Shown in pieces: positions 8,532 through 18,032 of a DNA stretch of 64,000 nucleotides. Made by a program: the position numbers and the translations under genes. The stretch is from Dokdonella immobilis (GTDB lineage Bacteria > Pseudomonadota > Gammaproteobacteria > Xanthomonadales > Rhodanobacteraceae), in NCBI RefSeq assembly GCF_900115085.1, contig NZ_FOVF01000013.1, positions 37,125 to 101,124 on the forward strand, written 5' to 3'. Below the pieces are notes generated by a model, which ran no database searches, was not told the origin of the DNA, and saw nothing but the letters and a program-made list of their open reading frames with translations. How positions within the stretch are numbered: the stretch's first letter is position 1; each line of letters opens with the position of its first letter.

Positions 8532-10064
8532 TCAGAACTCGAACTTGATGCCCTGGGCCAGCGGCAGCTCGTCGGAGTAGTTGATCGTGTTGGTCTGGCG
8601 GCGCATGTAGACCTTCCAGGCGTCCGAGCCGGACTCGCGGCCGCCGCCGGTTTCCTTCTCGCCACCGAAGGCGCCGCCGATCTCGGCACCCGAGGTGCCG
8701 ATGTTGACGTTGGCGATGCCGCAATCGGATCCGACTGCCGAGAGGTAACGTTCGGCAGCCTTGACGTTCTGCGTGAAGATCGCCGAGGACAGGCCCTGCG
8801 GCACGGCGTTCTGCATGGCGATCGCCTCGTCGAGGGTCTTGAATTTCATGACATAGAGAATCGGCGCGAAGGTTTCGGTCTGGACCACCTCGTCGCTGTT
8901 CCTGAGGCCGGTAACGACGGTCGGCAGGACGAAGTTGCCCTTGCCTTCCTTCGCCGTTCCGCCGGTGGCGATCGTGCCGCCGGCGGCCTTGGCCTTCTCG
9001 ATCGCTTCGAGGAAATGCTTGACCGCTTCCGGGCTGTTGAGCGGGCCCATCAGGGTCTTCGCGTCGGTCGGGTCGCCGATCTTGCCTTCGACCTGCTTGT
9101 AGGCCTTGACCACCGAGGCGACCACGTCGTCGTGGATCGACTCGTGCACGAACAGGCGGCGCGTCGTCGTGCAGCGCTGGCCGGCCGTGCCGACCGCACC
9201 GAACACGATCGCCGGCAGGGCCAGCTTCAGGTCGGCGGTATCGTCGACGATCATGGCGTTGTTGCCGCCGAGTTCGAGCAGGCTTCGGCCCATGCGCTGG
9301 GCGACGCGCTCGCCGACCGCGCGGCCGACCTTGGTCGAACCAGTGAAGCTGATCAGCGGGATGCGGCGATCGTCGACGAAGGCCTTGGCCAGATCGGTGC
9401 CGGCGTCATTGAACAGGAAGAACAGATCCGGGAAGCCGGCGTCCTTGAGCGCTTCGTTGCAGATCTTCATCGTCGCGATCGCGGTCAGCGGCGTGCGCGG
9501 CGACGGCTTCCAGATGCAGATGTCGCCGCAGATCGTGGCGAGGAAGGCGTTCCAGGCCCAGACCGCTACCGGGAAGTTGAAGGCGCTGATGATGCCGACC
9601 AGACCGAGCGGGTGCCACTGGTCGTACATGCGGTGGCCCGGGCGCTCGGAATGCATCGTGTAGCCGTAGAGCATGCGCGACTGGCCGACCGCGAAATCGG
9701 CGATGTCGATCATCTCCTGCACTTCGCCGTCGCCTTCGGGCTTGATCTTGCCCATCTCGAGCGCGACCAGCGAGCCGAGCGCGTCCTTGTGCTTGCGCAG
9801 CGCTTCGCCGCACAGGCGCACCGCTTCTCCGCGACGCGGTGCCGGCGTCGTGCGCCAGATCTCGAATGCTTCCTGGGCGCGCTTGATGATCGTGTCATAG
9901 TCGGCCTGGCTCGAGGCATGGACTTCCGCGATCACTTCGTTGGTGGCTGGATTGACCGACTGCACGACACCGGCATTCGTGGTCCTGGACCATTCGCCCT
10001 TGCCGAGGTAGGAGCCGGAATTGGACTTGTCGAGGCCGAGGGCCTTGAGAATGTCAGCGGACAT
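8532..10064 (-). CDS. Aldehyde dehydrogenase, ALDH7 type (aminoadipate semialdehyde dehydrogenase-like)
   Basis: This 510-residue NAD(P)-dependent aldehyde dehydrogenase has the cofactor-side motif [21 protein letters not shown], the general-base Glu in LELGGNNA and the nucleophile Cys in [12 protein letters not shown]. The overall pattern, with GNAMI-like [35 protein letters not shown] split across the C-terminal part, fits the ALDH7/antiquitin group. That group oxidises alpha-aminoadipate semialdehyde in lysine breakdown. The ATG at 10064 has GGAG eight bases upstream; the open frame runs 66 bases further without a ribosome site. It stands alone and ends at a clear terminator. Confidence 0.93.
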   Translation of the reverse strand: MSADILKALGLDKSNSGSYLGKGEWSRTTNAGVVQSVNPATNEVIAEVHASSQADYDTIIKRAQEAFEIWRTTPAPRRGEAVRLCGEALRKHKDALGSLVALEMGKIKPEGDGEVQEMIDIADFAVGQSRMLYGYTMHSERPGHRMYDQWHPLGLVGIISAFNFPVAVWAWNAFLATICGDICIWKPSPRTPLTAIATMKICNEALKDAGFPDLFFLFNDAGTDLAKAFVDDRRIPLISFTGSTKVGRAVGERVAQRMGRSLLELGGNNAMIVDDTADLKLALPAIVFGAVGTAGQRCTTTRRLFVHESIHDDVVASVVKAYKQVEGKIGDPTDAKTLMGPLNSPEAVKHFLEAIEKAKAAGGTIATGGTAKEGKGNFVLPTVVTGLRNSDEVVQTETFAPILYVMKFKTLDEAIAMQNAVPQGLSSAIFTQNVKAAERYLSAVGSDCGIANVNIGTSGAEIGGAFGGEKETGGGRESGSDAWKVYMRRQTNTINYSDELPLAQGIKFEF

Positions 10065-10496
10065 GGAGTCTCCAGAGTTGATTTGAATGGTCGGGCGTCG
10101 GGCCGTCGCGCGGAGATTGGGTTGAATCATTCATTCGCAAGCGACGAGGCCCGGTGTGGGCCTTTTGGGAATACCCGGTCGCGGGCGTTCCAATGCAATA
10201 CGCGGCGCAGCAAGCGGGCCCAAAGCCCTGAATGCAGCCGGACAGGATAGAGCAAAAGGGCTCCGGCTGAAACCATCGGACCCGGAAATGTCGCCGAGGA
10301 AAGTCCATGTCCGCTGCGCATGGCCCGGGGAACCAGCGTTCCTGGCGCCGAACCCGGGCATGCCAATCGGGGTCATGGACCATCCAAGGCAGGCCATTGA
10401 TGAACGGGGGGGCGAACGTGAGCCGGGTGCGAATCTGGAACCTGCATGCAAAATGGGTGTATTCAGACAGGCATGGCAAGTACGGCACGCGCAGAG
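10065..10496. other. Divergent intergenic region, 432 bases
   Basis: This lies between the start of the aldehyde dehydrogenase (minus) and the uracil-DNA glycosylase (plus), so both promoters should be here. A short hairpin with AGGCCC/GGGCCT arms followed by TTTT lies at about 10,147-10,164. Open frames on both strands have no ribosome sites or recognisable families. I see no further structure. Confidence 0.5.
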
Positions 10497-11120
10497 ATGA
10501 GTGAACGGAACCGGGCCGACGAACCGCTCGACCAGCTGCTTGCCCAGGTCCGGGCTTGCTGCCATTGCGCGAGCCAACTTCCGCACGTGCCGCGCCCGAT
10601 CGTCCAGGCCGGCGCCGGCTCGCGTCTGCTGATCATCGGGCAGGCCCCCGGCGCACGCGTACATGCCAGTGGCATCCCCTGGGACGACGCCAGCGGCAAT
10701 CGCCTGCGCGACTGGCTGCAACTCGACCGTGAGACCTTCTACGACCCGCAGCGCGTCGCCATCATTCCCATGGGCTACTGCTATCCCGGCAAGGGCGCCA
10801 GCGGAGACCTGCCACCCAGACGCGAATGCGCGGAACTCTGGCTCGACCGGCTGCTGGCGAACCTACCCGCTATCGAGCTGACCTTGCTGATCGGCCAGTA
10901 TGCACAGCGGCATATCCTGGGTCCGCGCGCGGCGGGCGGTGTCGGTGCCACCGTGGCCGACTACGCGCGATTCGCGCCGCGTTACCTGCCCCTGCCGCAT
11001 CCCTCGCCGCGCAACGTCGCCTGGTTCAAGCGCAATCCGTGGTTCGAAGCCGCGCTCCTGCCCGCATTGCGAAGCCATATCGGCAGCTTGTTCGGGAAGC
11101 ACGCCGGAATGCGACGATGA
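10497..11120 (+). CDS. Uracil-DNA glycosylase family protein
   Basis: The protein of about 207 residues belongs to the uracil-DNA glycosylase superfamily that removes uracil or similar damaged bases. It shows LIIGQAPGARVHASGIPW (motif 1) and, near the end, LPHPSPRNVAWFKRNPW, the motif 2 HPSP(R/S)N loop. Two Cys-X2-Cys-like residues (ACCHCA) lie at the N-terminus, but no complete iron-sulfur set is evident. I chose the ATG at 10497 because family members start just before the DxLLAQVRAC helix; in-frame ATGs at 10446 and 10473 are also open. The stop overlaps the next start (ATGA), so translation of the DUF488 gene is coupled. Confidence 0.88.
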   Translation: MSERNRADEPLDQLLAQVRACCHCASQLPHVPRPIVQAGAGSRLLIIGQAPGARVHASGIPWDDASGNRLRDWLQLDRETFYDPQRVAIIPMGYCYPGKGASGDLPPRRECAELWLDRLLANLPAIELTLLIGQYAQRHILGPRAAGGVGATVADYARFAPRYLPLPHPSPRNVAWFKRNPWFEAALLPALRSHIGSLFGKHAGMRR

Positions 11121-11509
11121 CCCGACCAACCCATCGAGACCTGCCCGATATTCGCCTGCAACGCGCCTACGATGATCCCGGCGCGAATGATGGCTACCGC
11201 GTTCTCGTCGATCGGTTCTGGCCTCGCGGCCGCCGCAGGGACGCGCTGCGACTGGACGAGTGGGCCCGCGATCTCGCTCCCGAACCGGCCTTGATCCAAT
11301 GGTTCGGACACAGGCCGGAGCGTTGGGATGAATTCCGCCAGCGCTATGGCGCGTGGCTCGACGAGCCGGCCCAGGCGCAGCGGCTATCGGAACTGCTTCG
11401 GGCGGCCGGTGATGGCGTGCTGACCCTGGTCTATGGGGCGCGAGATGAAACGCAGAACCAGGCGGTCGTCATGCGCGAGGCACTGATCCGCGCCGCGAAA
11501 CAACAATGA
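11117..11509 (+). CDS. DUF488 family protein (YeaO-like)
   Basis: This 130-residue cytoplasmic protein of the DUF488 family has YRVLVDRFWPRGRRRDALRLDEW near residue 28 and GDGVLTLVYGARDETQNQAVV near 100. The conserved Arg/Asp-rich first loop and the LVYGARDE segment define the family. Its biochemical role is unknown. It starts inside the stop codon of the uracil-DNA glycosylase gene, so the pair is a two-gene operon, which hints at, but does not show, a link to nucleic-acid repair. Confidence 0.87.
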   Translation: MTRPTHRDLPDIRLQRAYDDPGANDGYRVLVDRFWPRGRRRDALRLDEWARDLAPEPALIQWFGHRPERWDEFRQRYGAWLDEPAQAQRLSELLRAAGDGVLTLVYGARDETQNQAVVMREALIRAAKQQ

Positions 11510-11581
11510 CAATGATGTGCAGTCGGCGGAACGGGGCGAGGATCGGTTCGGGCAGTTTTTCGCGGAGGATTCGCCCGGGTG

Positions 11582-12760
11582 CTAGTCGAAGCTGCCGTTG
11601 AAGACGACATCATTGATCAATACGGCGAGGCTGCCCGATTCATAGTCGAGCACGGCGAGATCCGGGCTGCCATCGGCGTTGAAGTCTGCGGTGGCGATCG
11701 TCGAAGGGGACGTTCCGAGCGGAATGATCTGCGGCAGGCCGAAGATTCCGTTCGCGCTGCCGCGGAAGACTTCAACCGCGGCCATGCGAAAGTCGGCGAC
11801 GGCGAGATCGAGGTTGCCGTCGGCGTCGAGATCGACGGCGATGATCGAATTGGGTTCCGAATCGACCCATCCCGCACTCGAGAGCGGGTACTCGATGGCG
11901 GGCGCAAACGATCCGTCCCCGTATCCCTTGACGACCGAGATCGAGGCGCCCTCGCCATTGGCCACGGCGATGTCGGCAATTCCATCGTGATTGAAATCGG
12001 CGGCGACGAGTGAGCGGGGATTGGCACCCACCGTGTAGTGCGTCGGAGCACCGAACTGCCCGTTTCCTGCGCCGAGAAGTATGGTCAGGCGTCCGACTCC
12101 CCAGCTGACCTGTGCGATGTCCGCGTGGCCATCGCCGTTGAAATCGGCTGAAACATTGGAAATCGGCGAGTCGTCCGACTCAAACTCGGTTCGTGGCTGA
12201 AAAGTCCCGTTGCCGTTTCCGAGCAGCACCGAAATGTTGCTGCCTTCCGAATTTGTCGTGATCAGGTCCAGCCTGCCATCATGATTGGTGTCGACTGCGA
12301 CAACGGAGGTCGGACAGGTGCCGACCTGGTGGAGGGTCTGGGCCAGGAATGTTCCATTGCCGACGCCAAGCGCGACGGACACATAGAACGGGCCGCCATA
12401 CTGGCTCGTGACGGCATAGTCGAGGTTGCCATCGCCATTGAAGTCGCCGGTCGCCAGCGGCTGTGGATGGTGAAAAATCCGGCCATCAGGGGCCGTGGCA
12501 TAGCTGACGACCGGCGCGAACCGAGTAGTGCCGGTGCCCAGCAACACGGACGCGGTGGAGAGCTGATCATTCGCGGCAACAACGTCCAGAAGACCATCGT
12601 GATTGAAGTCTGCGACCGCCATGCCAGCGGGCCGGTTGCCTGCGGGCGATGAGCCCGGTTCGAGGAACACGAGGTCGGCCAGAACCGGACTTGGAATGGC
12701 CAGGACGACGCCTGCCGACATGCAGATTGCTGCAATGGAGCGGCTTGCTGAACGACGCAT
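11582..12760 (-). CDS. Secreted FG-GAP/VCBS repeat protein
   Basis: The protein of 392 residues has a signal peptide (MRRSASRSIAAICMSAGVVL, cleaved after about residue 28) and seven FG-GAP/VCBS repeats. Each has a calcium-binding Dx(N/D)xDG loop: DFNHDGLLDV, DFNGDGNLDY, DTNHDGRLDL, DFNGDGHADI, DFNHDGIADI, DLDADGNLDL and DFNADGSPDL. Such proteins fold as beta-propellers outside the cell and often mediate contact or adhesion. The C-terminus, INDVVFNGSFD, resembles the VFADGFD end of the DUF1501 protein. The ATG at 12760 was preferred to one 42 bases upstream because the signal peptide starts there and GAGG precedes it. Confidence 0.9.
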   Translation of the reverse strand: MRRSASRSIAAICMSAGVVLAIPSPVLADLVFLEPGSSPAGNRPAGMAVADFNHDGLLDVVAANDQLSTASVLLGTGTTRFAPVVSYATAPDGRIFHHPQPLATGDFNGDGNLDYAVTSQYGGPFYVSVALGVGNGTFLAQTLHQVGTCPTSVVAVDTNHDGRLDLITTNSEGSNISVLLGNGNGTFQPRTEFESDDSPISNVSADFNGDGHADIAQVSWGVGRLTILLGAGNGQFGAPTHYTVGANPRSLVAADFNHDGIADIAVANGEGASISVVKGYGDGSFAPAIEYPLSSAGWVDSEPNSIIAVDLDADGNLDLAVADFRMAAVEVFRGSANGIFGLPQIIPLGTSPSTIATADFNADGSPDLAVLDYESGSLAVLINDVVFNGSFD

Positions 12761-12803
12761 GCGGCCTGCCTCGACGTTGGCGTGATGTGCATGGTAACCC
12801 AAT

Positions 12804-13218
12804 ATGAATTGTTATATATCCACTGCAGCCACTTCGCGTTTCCAATTGTACGGTCTTGCCAGCGATCCTGCCGTGGTCAGCCGGTGGGTGCAGAATGGGC
12901 AGCCGACCGGCATGTCGGTCCCTTCGAGTACGCATCTCTGCGGCCAGGTGGTTTTATGGCAACTGGGTTCATGCGCGAGATCGCGAGGCCTTCGACGCGC
13001 AAATGTGCGGTGGCCACTCGCATGCCGAGATCGCTCGCAGAATCGGCGATCGATTCAATGTCGAACGCTGCGAGTTCATCGACCGGCCAGGGTGCGCCGT
13101 GCCGGTCATCCGGCTCTACTGCAACTTCGAAGCGAGGATTGCCCAGTCCATGGCCGCGATGGGCATTGGCGCTTTCGTTCCGGAATCAGCGCCGCACGGA
13201 TCGGCGAAAGGGCAGTGA
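12804..13218 (+). pseudogene. Hypothetical gene, apparently frameshifted
   Basis: Two frames look coding and join in the middle. About 12850-12958 reads ASDPAVVSRWVQNGQP and continues to HLCGQVVLW; from about 12953 a different phase reads YGNWVHARDREAFDAQ and runs to the stop at 13216-13218. A TTTT run at 12953-12956 sits at the switch, so a one-base indel (real or sequencing) is the simplest reading. The second frame alone (120 residues from 12856) is open and contains a HAEIARRIGDRF helix. No family is recognised. Confidence 0.4.
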
Positions 13219-13276
13219 GAGAGGCTGACAGTTCCCGCGAGCTCCGGGCGGACCGAGTAATGATGCAGCCTGGAAC

Positions 13277-13308
13277 GCAGGAGGCCCCGCGATCGCGGGG
13301 CCTCCTGC
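13277..13308. terminator. Perfect 32-bp GC-rich palindrome, probable bidirectional terminator
   Basis: A perfect 16+16 palindrome, GCAGGAGGCCCCGCGA and its complement, lies between the frameshifted plus-strand gene and the minus-strand csbD gene, 21 bases after the csbD stop. It has no U-tract, so termination may be weak or Rho-assisted. Confidence 0.6.
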
Positions 13309-13329
13309 TGCGCTTCCGGACGGGGCGGC

Positions 13330-13527
13330 TCAGATCGAATTTTCGAATTCCCGAACGGCCTTCTTCGCTTCGTCACGGGCCATGCCGTAGCGCTCCTGGA
13401 TCTTGCCTGCCAGGTATTCGGTGTTGCCCTCGGCAACATCGAGGTCGTCGTTGGTCAGCTTGCCCCACTTCTCCTGGATGCTGCCCTTGAGCTGCTTCCA
13501 TTTACCCTGGATACGATCTTCGTTCAT
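13330..13527 (-). CDS. CsbD family stress protein
   Basis: This 65-residue protein starts [16 protein letters not shown], the CsbD signature, followed by [15 protein letters not shown] and a C-terminal amphipathic helix with [12 protein letters not shown]. CsbD proteins are small, soluble, often general-stress-induced, and of unknown mechanism. GGGAG lies eight bases before the ATG at 13527. It is a single-gene unit facing the palindrome at 13,277. Confidence 0.95.
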   Translation of the reverse strand: MNEDRIQGKWKQLKGSIQEKWGKLTNDDLDVAEGNTEYLAGKIQERYGMARDEAKKAVREFENSI

Positions 13528-13917
13528 GGATTTCTCCCTTTGGATTGGATTGTTGCGGAGAGTCGGCAATGCACCCGATCCGGTCATGCCCGCCGTGCCC
13601 CGCTGACGATCACCTTGCCCCAGACTCCATGCATGCAAGATAAATTGGGAATCCTTGCATGCAGTCGCCGTTCATGCGGCATGTCCGTTCAGGTGCTGAT
13701 TTTTAATTGCAATTTGTTTACCGATGGCACGACTTGGCATTGCGCTTCCCGGGCAGGTTGATACCCCGGGGATGGCGTCGGGGTCGCAGGATGGAGGTAG
13801 GCGAAGTCATCGGGCCTTCGTCGGCCTTCGGTGAGCGAGGCTTGCTTCACATCCGGGCGAGTGATGAACTCGGCGACCAGGGGCATGGCCCGCAGGGTGT
13901 CGGTGCAGGGGACGAGC
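13528..13917. other. 390-base intergenic region
   Basis: This should hold the divergent promoters of csbD (minus) and the membrane protein gene (plus). An AT-rich patch, TTTTTAATTGCAATTTG, lies at about 13,701-13,717. No open frame here has a ribosome site or a recognisable product. Confidence 0.45.
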
Positions 13918-14712
13918 ATGCATTTTCGCGTTATGCACAATTTTCTTCTGGTCCTCGCCTGCCTGCTCGGATCGGCCAGGGCGGAGACAACCGTACGTGT
14001 GCTCGAGACGTGGCCGCCGGGAGACCGGGTGGAATTGGGCAGAAATCAGAGCTTCTACTTGCGTCTGGCCTATGCCACGGATGTGCCGGTGCGCATCTGG
14101 GTGGCGCCCTATCGGAACGGCGAACGTGTGGACGCGGGCAGCAATCCTTCCGCGATCCATTCCGGCCGTGGTGAGGCGTTGGGATGGTTCTTCTTCATGC
14201 ACCCCGGCGCCGAGGTCGACGAAGTCCGCATTACGGCAGGCGATGGCAGCGAGGCCAATACGCGGCTTGTTGCGGTCTGGAATGGGCGCGTGACAGGGGG
14301 CGTCGAACCTGCCGACGACAGTCTGATCGCACCCGGGTGGATAGCCGAATTGACGGCGCTGGCCAGGAAACAACAGGACGAGGCCAATCGGGCGCGGGAG
14401 AGTGCGCCGGTATCCACCGGAGAGGTCGTGCTGTTTGGCGGCTTCATGCTGGGGATGCTCGCTGTCGGGGTGCTTGGACTGGCCTGGCCGGCCTGGGGCC
14501 TCTGGCGCTGGAGGGGTGGCTGGCGCCTGGCTGCGGCGGTCCCGGAAGCATTGATGGTGTTCGTCGTCTTGCGGATCGTGACCGGCGTCGCGCGTGATCC
14601 CACTTCGCATAATCTCTGGCCATTCGAAATTCTCCAGGCGGGCGCGTTCGGCCTTGCCTGGATGGCGGTCCTGGTCGCGGCGAGAAGGGTTTTCGGCCAG
14701 CGACGTCCATGA
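13918..14712 (+). CDS. Exported protein with a periplasmic domain and three membrane segments
   Basis: The 264-residue protein begins with a hydrophobic signal (MHFRVMHNFLLVLACLLGSA, then RAE). A beta-rich extracytoplasmic domain of about 140 residues follows (ETTVRVLETWPPGDRVEL to about 160). Three hydrophobic helices come after: about 180-205, 215-235 and 240-257. No family is recognised. AGGGG precedes the ATG at 13918; upstream in-frame codons lack one. Downstream, after 141 bases, is the diguanylate cyclase gene in the same direction, so the pair could be functionally linked, for example as sensor and output; that is inference only. Confidence 0.7.
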   Translation: MHFRVMHNFLLVLACLLGSARAETTVRVLETWPPGDRVELGRNQSFYLRLAYATDVPVRIWVAPYRNGERVDAGSNPSAIHSGRGEALGWFFFMHPGAEVDEVRITAGDGSEANTRLVAVWNGRVTGGVEPADDSLIAPGWIAELTALARKQQDEANRARESAPVSTGEVVLFGGFMLGMLAVGVLGLAWPAWGLWRWRGGWRLAAAVPEALMVFVVLRIVTGVARDPTSHNLWPFEILQAGAFGLAWMAVLVAARRVFGQRRP

Positions 14713-14853
14713 TGGCAAGGTGGACCGGCACGCCATTCTGATCGGCATTGGTGGTTTTTTGCATCGGCGGCCGGCCATGGTCGACCAGAGGAGGCCACGC
14801 CGCCATTCTTGCCCACTCTCGGCCCTTGGCGCAGACTGGTTCCGGGGGAAATC

Positions 14854-16428
14854 ATGGTTCTCGATATCCGCACGGTCGTCATCGTCGCCGCCTTGATCGC
14901 GCTGATCATCGGGGTCAGCCTGTGGTTTGCCCTGCGAAATCAAAAGGCCGCGATGGTGTCCAGCATCCGGATCTGGATGCTCGGTGTTCTGCTGCTGCCG
15001 ACGGGCTGGGTCCTGTACGGACTTCGCGGGCTGCTGTCGGACTTCGTGACGATCGTGGTCGCGAACGGTCTGTTGAGCCTCGGTTTCGCCAAGCTGGTCG
15101 AGGCCGTGCGGGATTTCGTCGGTCGTCCGCGAAATCGCGCGCTGATCTACCTGCCGGTGCTTGCCGTCGTTCTGGGCGAGGCGGTCTTCAGCTATCTCGC
15201 GCCGAACCCGCGCGTTCGCGGTGTCCTGGTTGCGGCCATCATCGGCGTGCAACTGGCTTTCGCGGTCTCCGCACTGATGGCGCGTGCGATCGCTCGACCG
15301 CGCAGCCATCAGCTGACCGCGGCGGCGTTCTTGCTGCTCTCACTGGTGCTGCTCGTTCGTGCTGCACACGAGTTGTTCCAGCCTCATGCATTGCCCGGCC
15401 CGTTTGCGTTCTCGCTGATGCAGTCCATTGCATTTGGACTCGCGGCGGCGTTCCCGATTGCCGCAACGCTGGGATTTCTGTCGATGTGCAACGACAGGTT
15501 GAATCTGGCCCTGGTTCGAAACCAGGCGCATTTCCGCGCCATAACCGACCATATGCCGGCGATTGTGGCGCATATCGATACGCGCGAGCAGTTCACGTTC
15601 GCGAATGCCTATCTGGCTCGATTGCTGGGCGTCGAGCCGGATGATTTCGTGGGTCGCACCCTGCAGGAAGTATTTGGGCCGGCGGCCTATGCGGAGATTG
15701 CTCCGCATGTTCCCGCGGTCCTGCAAGGCACGGCGCCGACATTCGAGATGGCGCACTCCTTTCAGGGCAAGCAGCGCTTCTTCGAAGCATCCTTCGTCCC
15801 TGACCTGGATTCGACTCGAGGCGTGTGTGGTTTCTTCGTGCTCCTCTTCGACATCTCGCGACTCAAGCTCGCGAAAGAGGAACTGGCCAGGGTGGCGCAG
15901 TGCGACAGCCTGACCGGACTGGCCAATCGCAAGGCATTCGGCGAGTCGCTCGACCGCGCATTGGCCCGCCCGGGTCCGCAGGATCGATTGCTCGGCTTGC
16001 TCTACATCGATATCGATCACTTCAAGAGCATCAACGACCGATACGGACATCTGACCGGCGATGGTGTCCTCTGCGAGTTTTCAGCGCGGCTCAAGCGCTG
16101 CATTCGCGAATCGGATCTTGCCGCTCGCCTGGGGGGCGATGAGTTCGCCGTGCTCATCGAGGATGCCGAATCGTCCGAGGCGATTGAGACGGTCGCGCGC
16201 AAGCTTCTCGATATGGTCAGGGTCGACTTCGTCGTCGATGGTCATGCCCTGAGGGTTGGAGTCAGCATCGGAATCGGCATCTCGCGGTCCGGCGCCGACC
16301 CGACTGCCTTGTTGCGCATGGCAGACGAGGCGCTGTATGAGGCAAAGGTGGCCGGGCGCGATGGCTTTTGCATCGCGCGGGTCGGAATCGATCCGGTACT
16401 TTCCGGGCGGGCGGATCCCCTCCGCTGA
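14854..16428 (+). CDS. Membrane diguanylate cyclase with PAS and GGDEF domains
   Basis: The 524-residue protein has an N-terminal membrane region of about six helices (residues 5-210), a PAS domain (about 225-345, starting FRAITDHMPAIVAHID), and a C-terminal GGDEF domain. The active site GGDEF is at residues 427-431, and an RESD inhibitory c-di-GMP site sits five residues before it. It should convert two GTP to cyclic di-GMP at the inner membrane, with product feedback. The metal-binding YIDIDHFKSIND is intact. GGGGGAA precedes the ATG at 14854, which I prefer to the open ATG at 14809. Confidence 0.95.
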   Translation: MVLDIRTVVIVAALIALIIGVSLWFALRNQKAAMVSSIRIWMLGVLLLPTGWVLYGLRGLLSDFVTIVVANGLLSLGFAKLVEAVRDFVGRPRNRALIYLPVLAVVLGEAVFSYLAPNPRVRGVLVAAIIGVQLAFAVSALMARAIARPRSHQLTAAAFLLLSLVLLVRAAHELFQPHALPGPFAFSLMQSIAFGLAAAFPIAATLGFLSMCNDRLNLALVRNQAHFRAITDHMPAIVAHIDTREQFTFANAYLARLLGVEPDDFVGRTLQEVFGPAAYAEIAPHVPAVLQGTAPTFEMAHSFQGKQRFFEASFVPDLDSTRGVCGFFVLLFDISRLKLAKEELARVAQCDSLTGLANRKAFGESLDRALARPGPQDRLLGLLYIDIDHFKSINDRYGHLTGDGVLCEFSARLKRCIRESDLAARLGGDEFAVLIEDAESSEAIETVARKLLDMVRVDFVVDGHALRVGVSIGIGISRSGADPTALLRMADEALYEAKVAGRDGFCIARVGIDPVLSGRADPLR

Positions 16429-16567
16429 ATCCGCTTGCCGGCCCCGGTACGGTTTGCGCCGGTCATTCCAGCGCGCATTTCGCTGTCAATGCCGATGTGG
16501 CGCGCGCGACGGGCTGCCATCCGCAGAGCGGTCGGCCGATTCGCATTTGGTGTATCGATGGCCCACG

Positions 16568-17485
16568 CTATCGAGGGGAGGTTCGCCGCCTCGAGCGCAC
16601 GATGCCCTCGATCGCGAAGATGCCCAGGGCGATCCAGATCAGCGCGAAACCGACCATGCGGTCGCGACCGAACGGTTCGCCGAAGACCAGGACACCACAG
16701 AGCAACTGCAGGGTAGGGGCCATGTATTGCATCAGGCCGACAACCGAGAACGGAATCCGGCGCACGGCTTCGGCAAAGGCGATCAGCGGAATCGCGGTCA
16801 AGGCGCCGCCGAAGACGAGCAGGATGCCGGCCTTGAGGCCCCAGCCTCCTGCGGCTGGGGAAGCAATGAATCCACCCTGGCCATGGCTTTCGGTCCAGAG
16901 CAGGAATACGAGCGCCGGCAGGAACAGGTAGATGCTTTCAACGCCGAGACCGCGCACGGGCGGCACCGCCGCAATCTTCCGAATCAATCCGTAGAGACCG
17001 AACGAACAGGCCAGGGCCAGGGCGATCCAGGGGAAGCTGCCGTAATTGAAGGTCAGCCAGAGCACGCCGGTGGCGGCGATCGCGACCGAAATCCATTGCG
17101 CGCGGTTCAGTCGCTCGCCGAGCAGGAACACGCCGAGCACGACGTTGAGCAGCGGGTTGATGAAGTAGCCGAGGCTGGTCTCGACCACGTGCCCGGCGTT
17201 GACCGCCCAGATGTAGAGGCCCCAGTTGAGGGCGATGAGCGTTCCCGAAAGCGCCAGCATCCAGGCCGCGCGCGGTTGTCGGAGGGTTTCGCGCAGCCAG
17301 CCCCGACCGTGGCGCCAGATCAGCCAGCCACCGACCATCAGCGCGCTCCAGAGGATGCGATGGGTGATGATCTGCAGCGAAGGCACTGTCTTGAGCAGAT
17401 GCCAGTACAGCGGCATCAGCCCCCAGATGGCGAACGCAACGGTGGCAGCGGCGAGACCGCGCGGATCGATCGATTGGGTAGACAG
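16568..17485 (-). CDS. rarD: EamA family transporter RarD
   Basis: A ten-helix inner-membrane transporter of the drug/metabolite superfamily, RarD type, shown by AFAIWGLMPLYWHLLK at the start, IITHRILWSALMV, ALNWGLYIWAVNAGHVVETSLGYFINPLLNVV split across helices 3-4, and GLMQYMAPTLQLL. The substrate is unknown. No ATG, GTG or TTG lies at the expected N-terminus. GGAG is followed eight bases later by CTG (17485), which would give 305 residues, close to the usual 296, so I propose a CTG start. The open frame upstream to 17629 has no ribosome site and does not look like coding sequence. Confidence 0.88.
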   Translation of the reverse strand: MSTQSIDPRGLAAATVAFAIWGLMPLYWHLLKTVPSLQIITHRILWSALMVGGWLIWRHGRGWLRETLRQPRAAWMLALSGTLIALNWGLYIWAVNAGHVVETSLGYFINPLLNVVLGVFLLGERLNRAQWISVAIAATGVLWLTFNYGSFPWIALALACSFGLYGLIRKIAAVPPVRGLGVESIYLFLPALVFLLWTESHGQGGFIASPAAGGWGLKAGILLVFGGALTAIPLIAFAEAVRRIPFSVVGLMQYMAPTLQLLCGVLVFGEPFGRDRMVGFALIWIALGIFAIEGIVRSRRRTSPR

Positions 17486-17748
17486 GGGTGAATCTCCTCG
17501 GCCGGACTGCCGGCATCCAGGGTCGTATTGTCCCGGTTTCCTGAGGCGGTGGTCAGGTTTCGCTGTTGCCAGCGCACGATCGGCGCCGCAACCGCGTTCC
17601 CGTTGCCGTCGACTCTCCACCCGCGCCATCCAGGTTGCGCGAGACCGGGCCTTGGCGCTGTCGGTGCGTTCAGGCAGGGTCGGCTATACCTCGTCCCCGT
17701 CTGCCATTCACGGACACCGCGCCGGCCTTTCCATCGGAGAACATCACT

Positions 17749-17892
17749 ATGAACATCCATATCGCAGCCCAGCCCTTGATCGCTCTGATCGCCGGCATCC
17801 TGATCCTGATCGTTCCGCGCCTGCTCAACTACGTCGTTGCCATCTATCTGATCATCGTGGGCCTGATCGGCCTCCTGCCTTTGCTGCGCTGA
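17749..17892 (+). CDS. DUF3096 small membrane protein
   Basis: This 47-residue protein, MNIHIAAQPLIALIAGILIL and onward, is nearly all hydrophobic with two helices split by VPRLLNYVV, the DUF3096 pattern. It should lie in the inner membrane; its role is unknown. GGAG lies upstream of the ATG at 17749. The longer open frame from 17566 does not look coding. Confidence 0.88.
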   Translation: MNIHIAAQPLIALIAGILILIVPRLLNYVVAIYLIIVGLIGLLPLLR

Positions 17893-17980
17893 TTGCATCA
17901 GTCCATGTTTACAGTGATGTTCCGCCGGTCCGATTCGGTTCGGCGGCACCCGGTGACGTGGCTGGCGAGGCGCATTCCGC

Positions 17981-18016
17981 CTAGTGCGACATTTTTTTCT
18001 AGTGCGACATTTTTTG
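17981..18016. repeat. Two tandem 18-bp units, CTAGTGCGACATTTTTTT
   Basis: Positions 17981-17998 and 17999-18016 are the same 18-mer with one change at the last base. It lies just before the CIA30 gene. It is poly-T ended but has no stem, so it is not an obvious terminator. Confidence 0.85.
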
Positions 18017-18032
18017 TGGAACCCACTCCGAC

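Noticed and set aside
8340..10250. 636-residue plus-strand frame
   Set aside because: It is antisense to the aldehyde dehydrogenase; amino-acid composition is Arg/Asp/Ala-rich as expected for a shadow.
13807..15309. 500-residue minus-strand frame
   Set aside because: It is antisense to two plus-strand genes with signal peptide, membrane and PAS/GGDEF features.
16256..17491. 411-residue plus-strand frame
   Set aside because: It is antisense to rarD and overlaps the end of the diguanylate cyclase.
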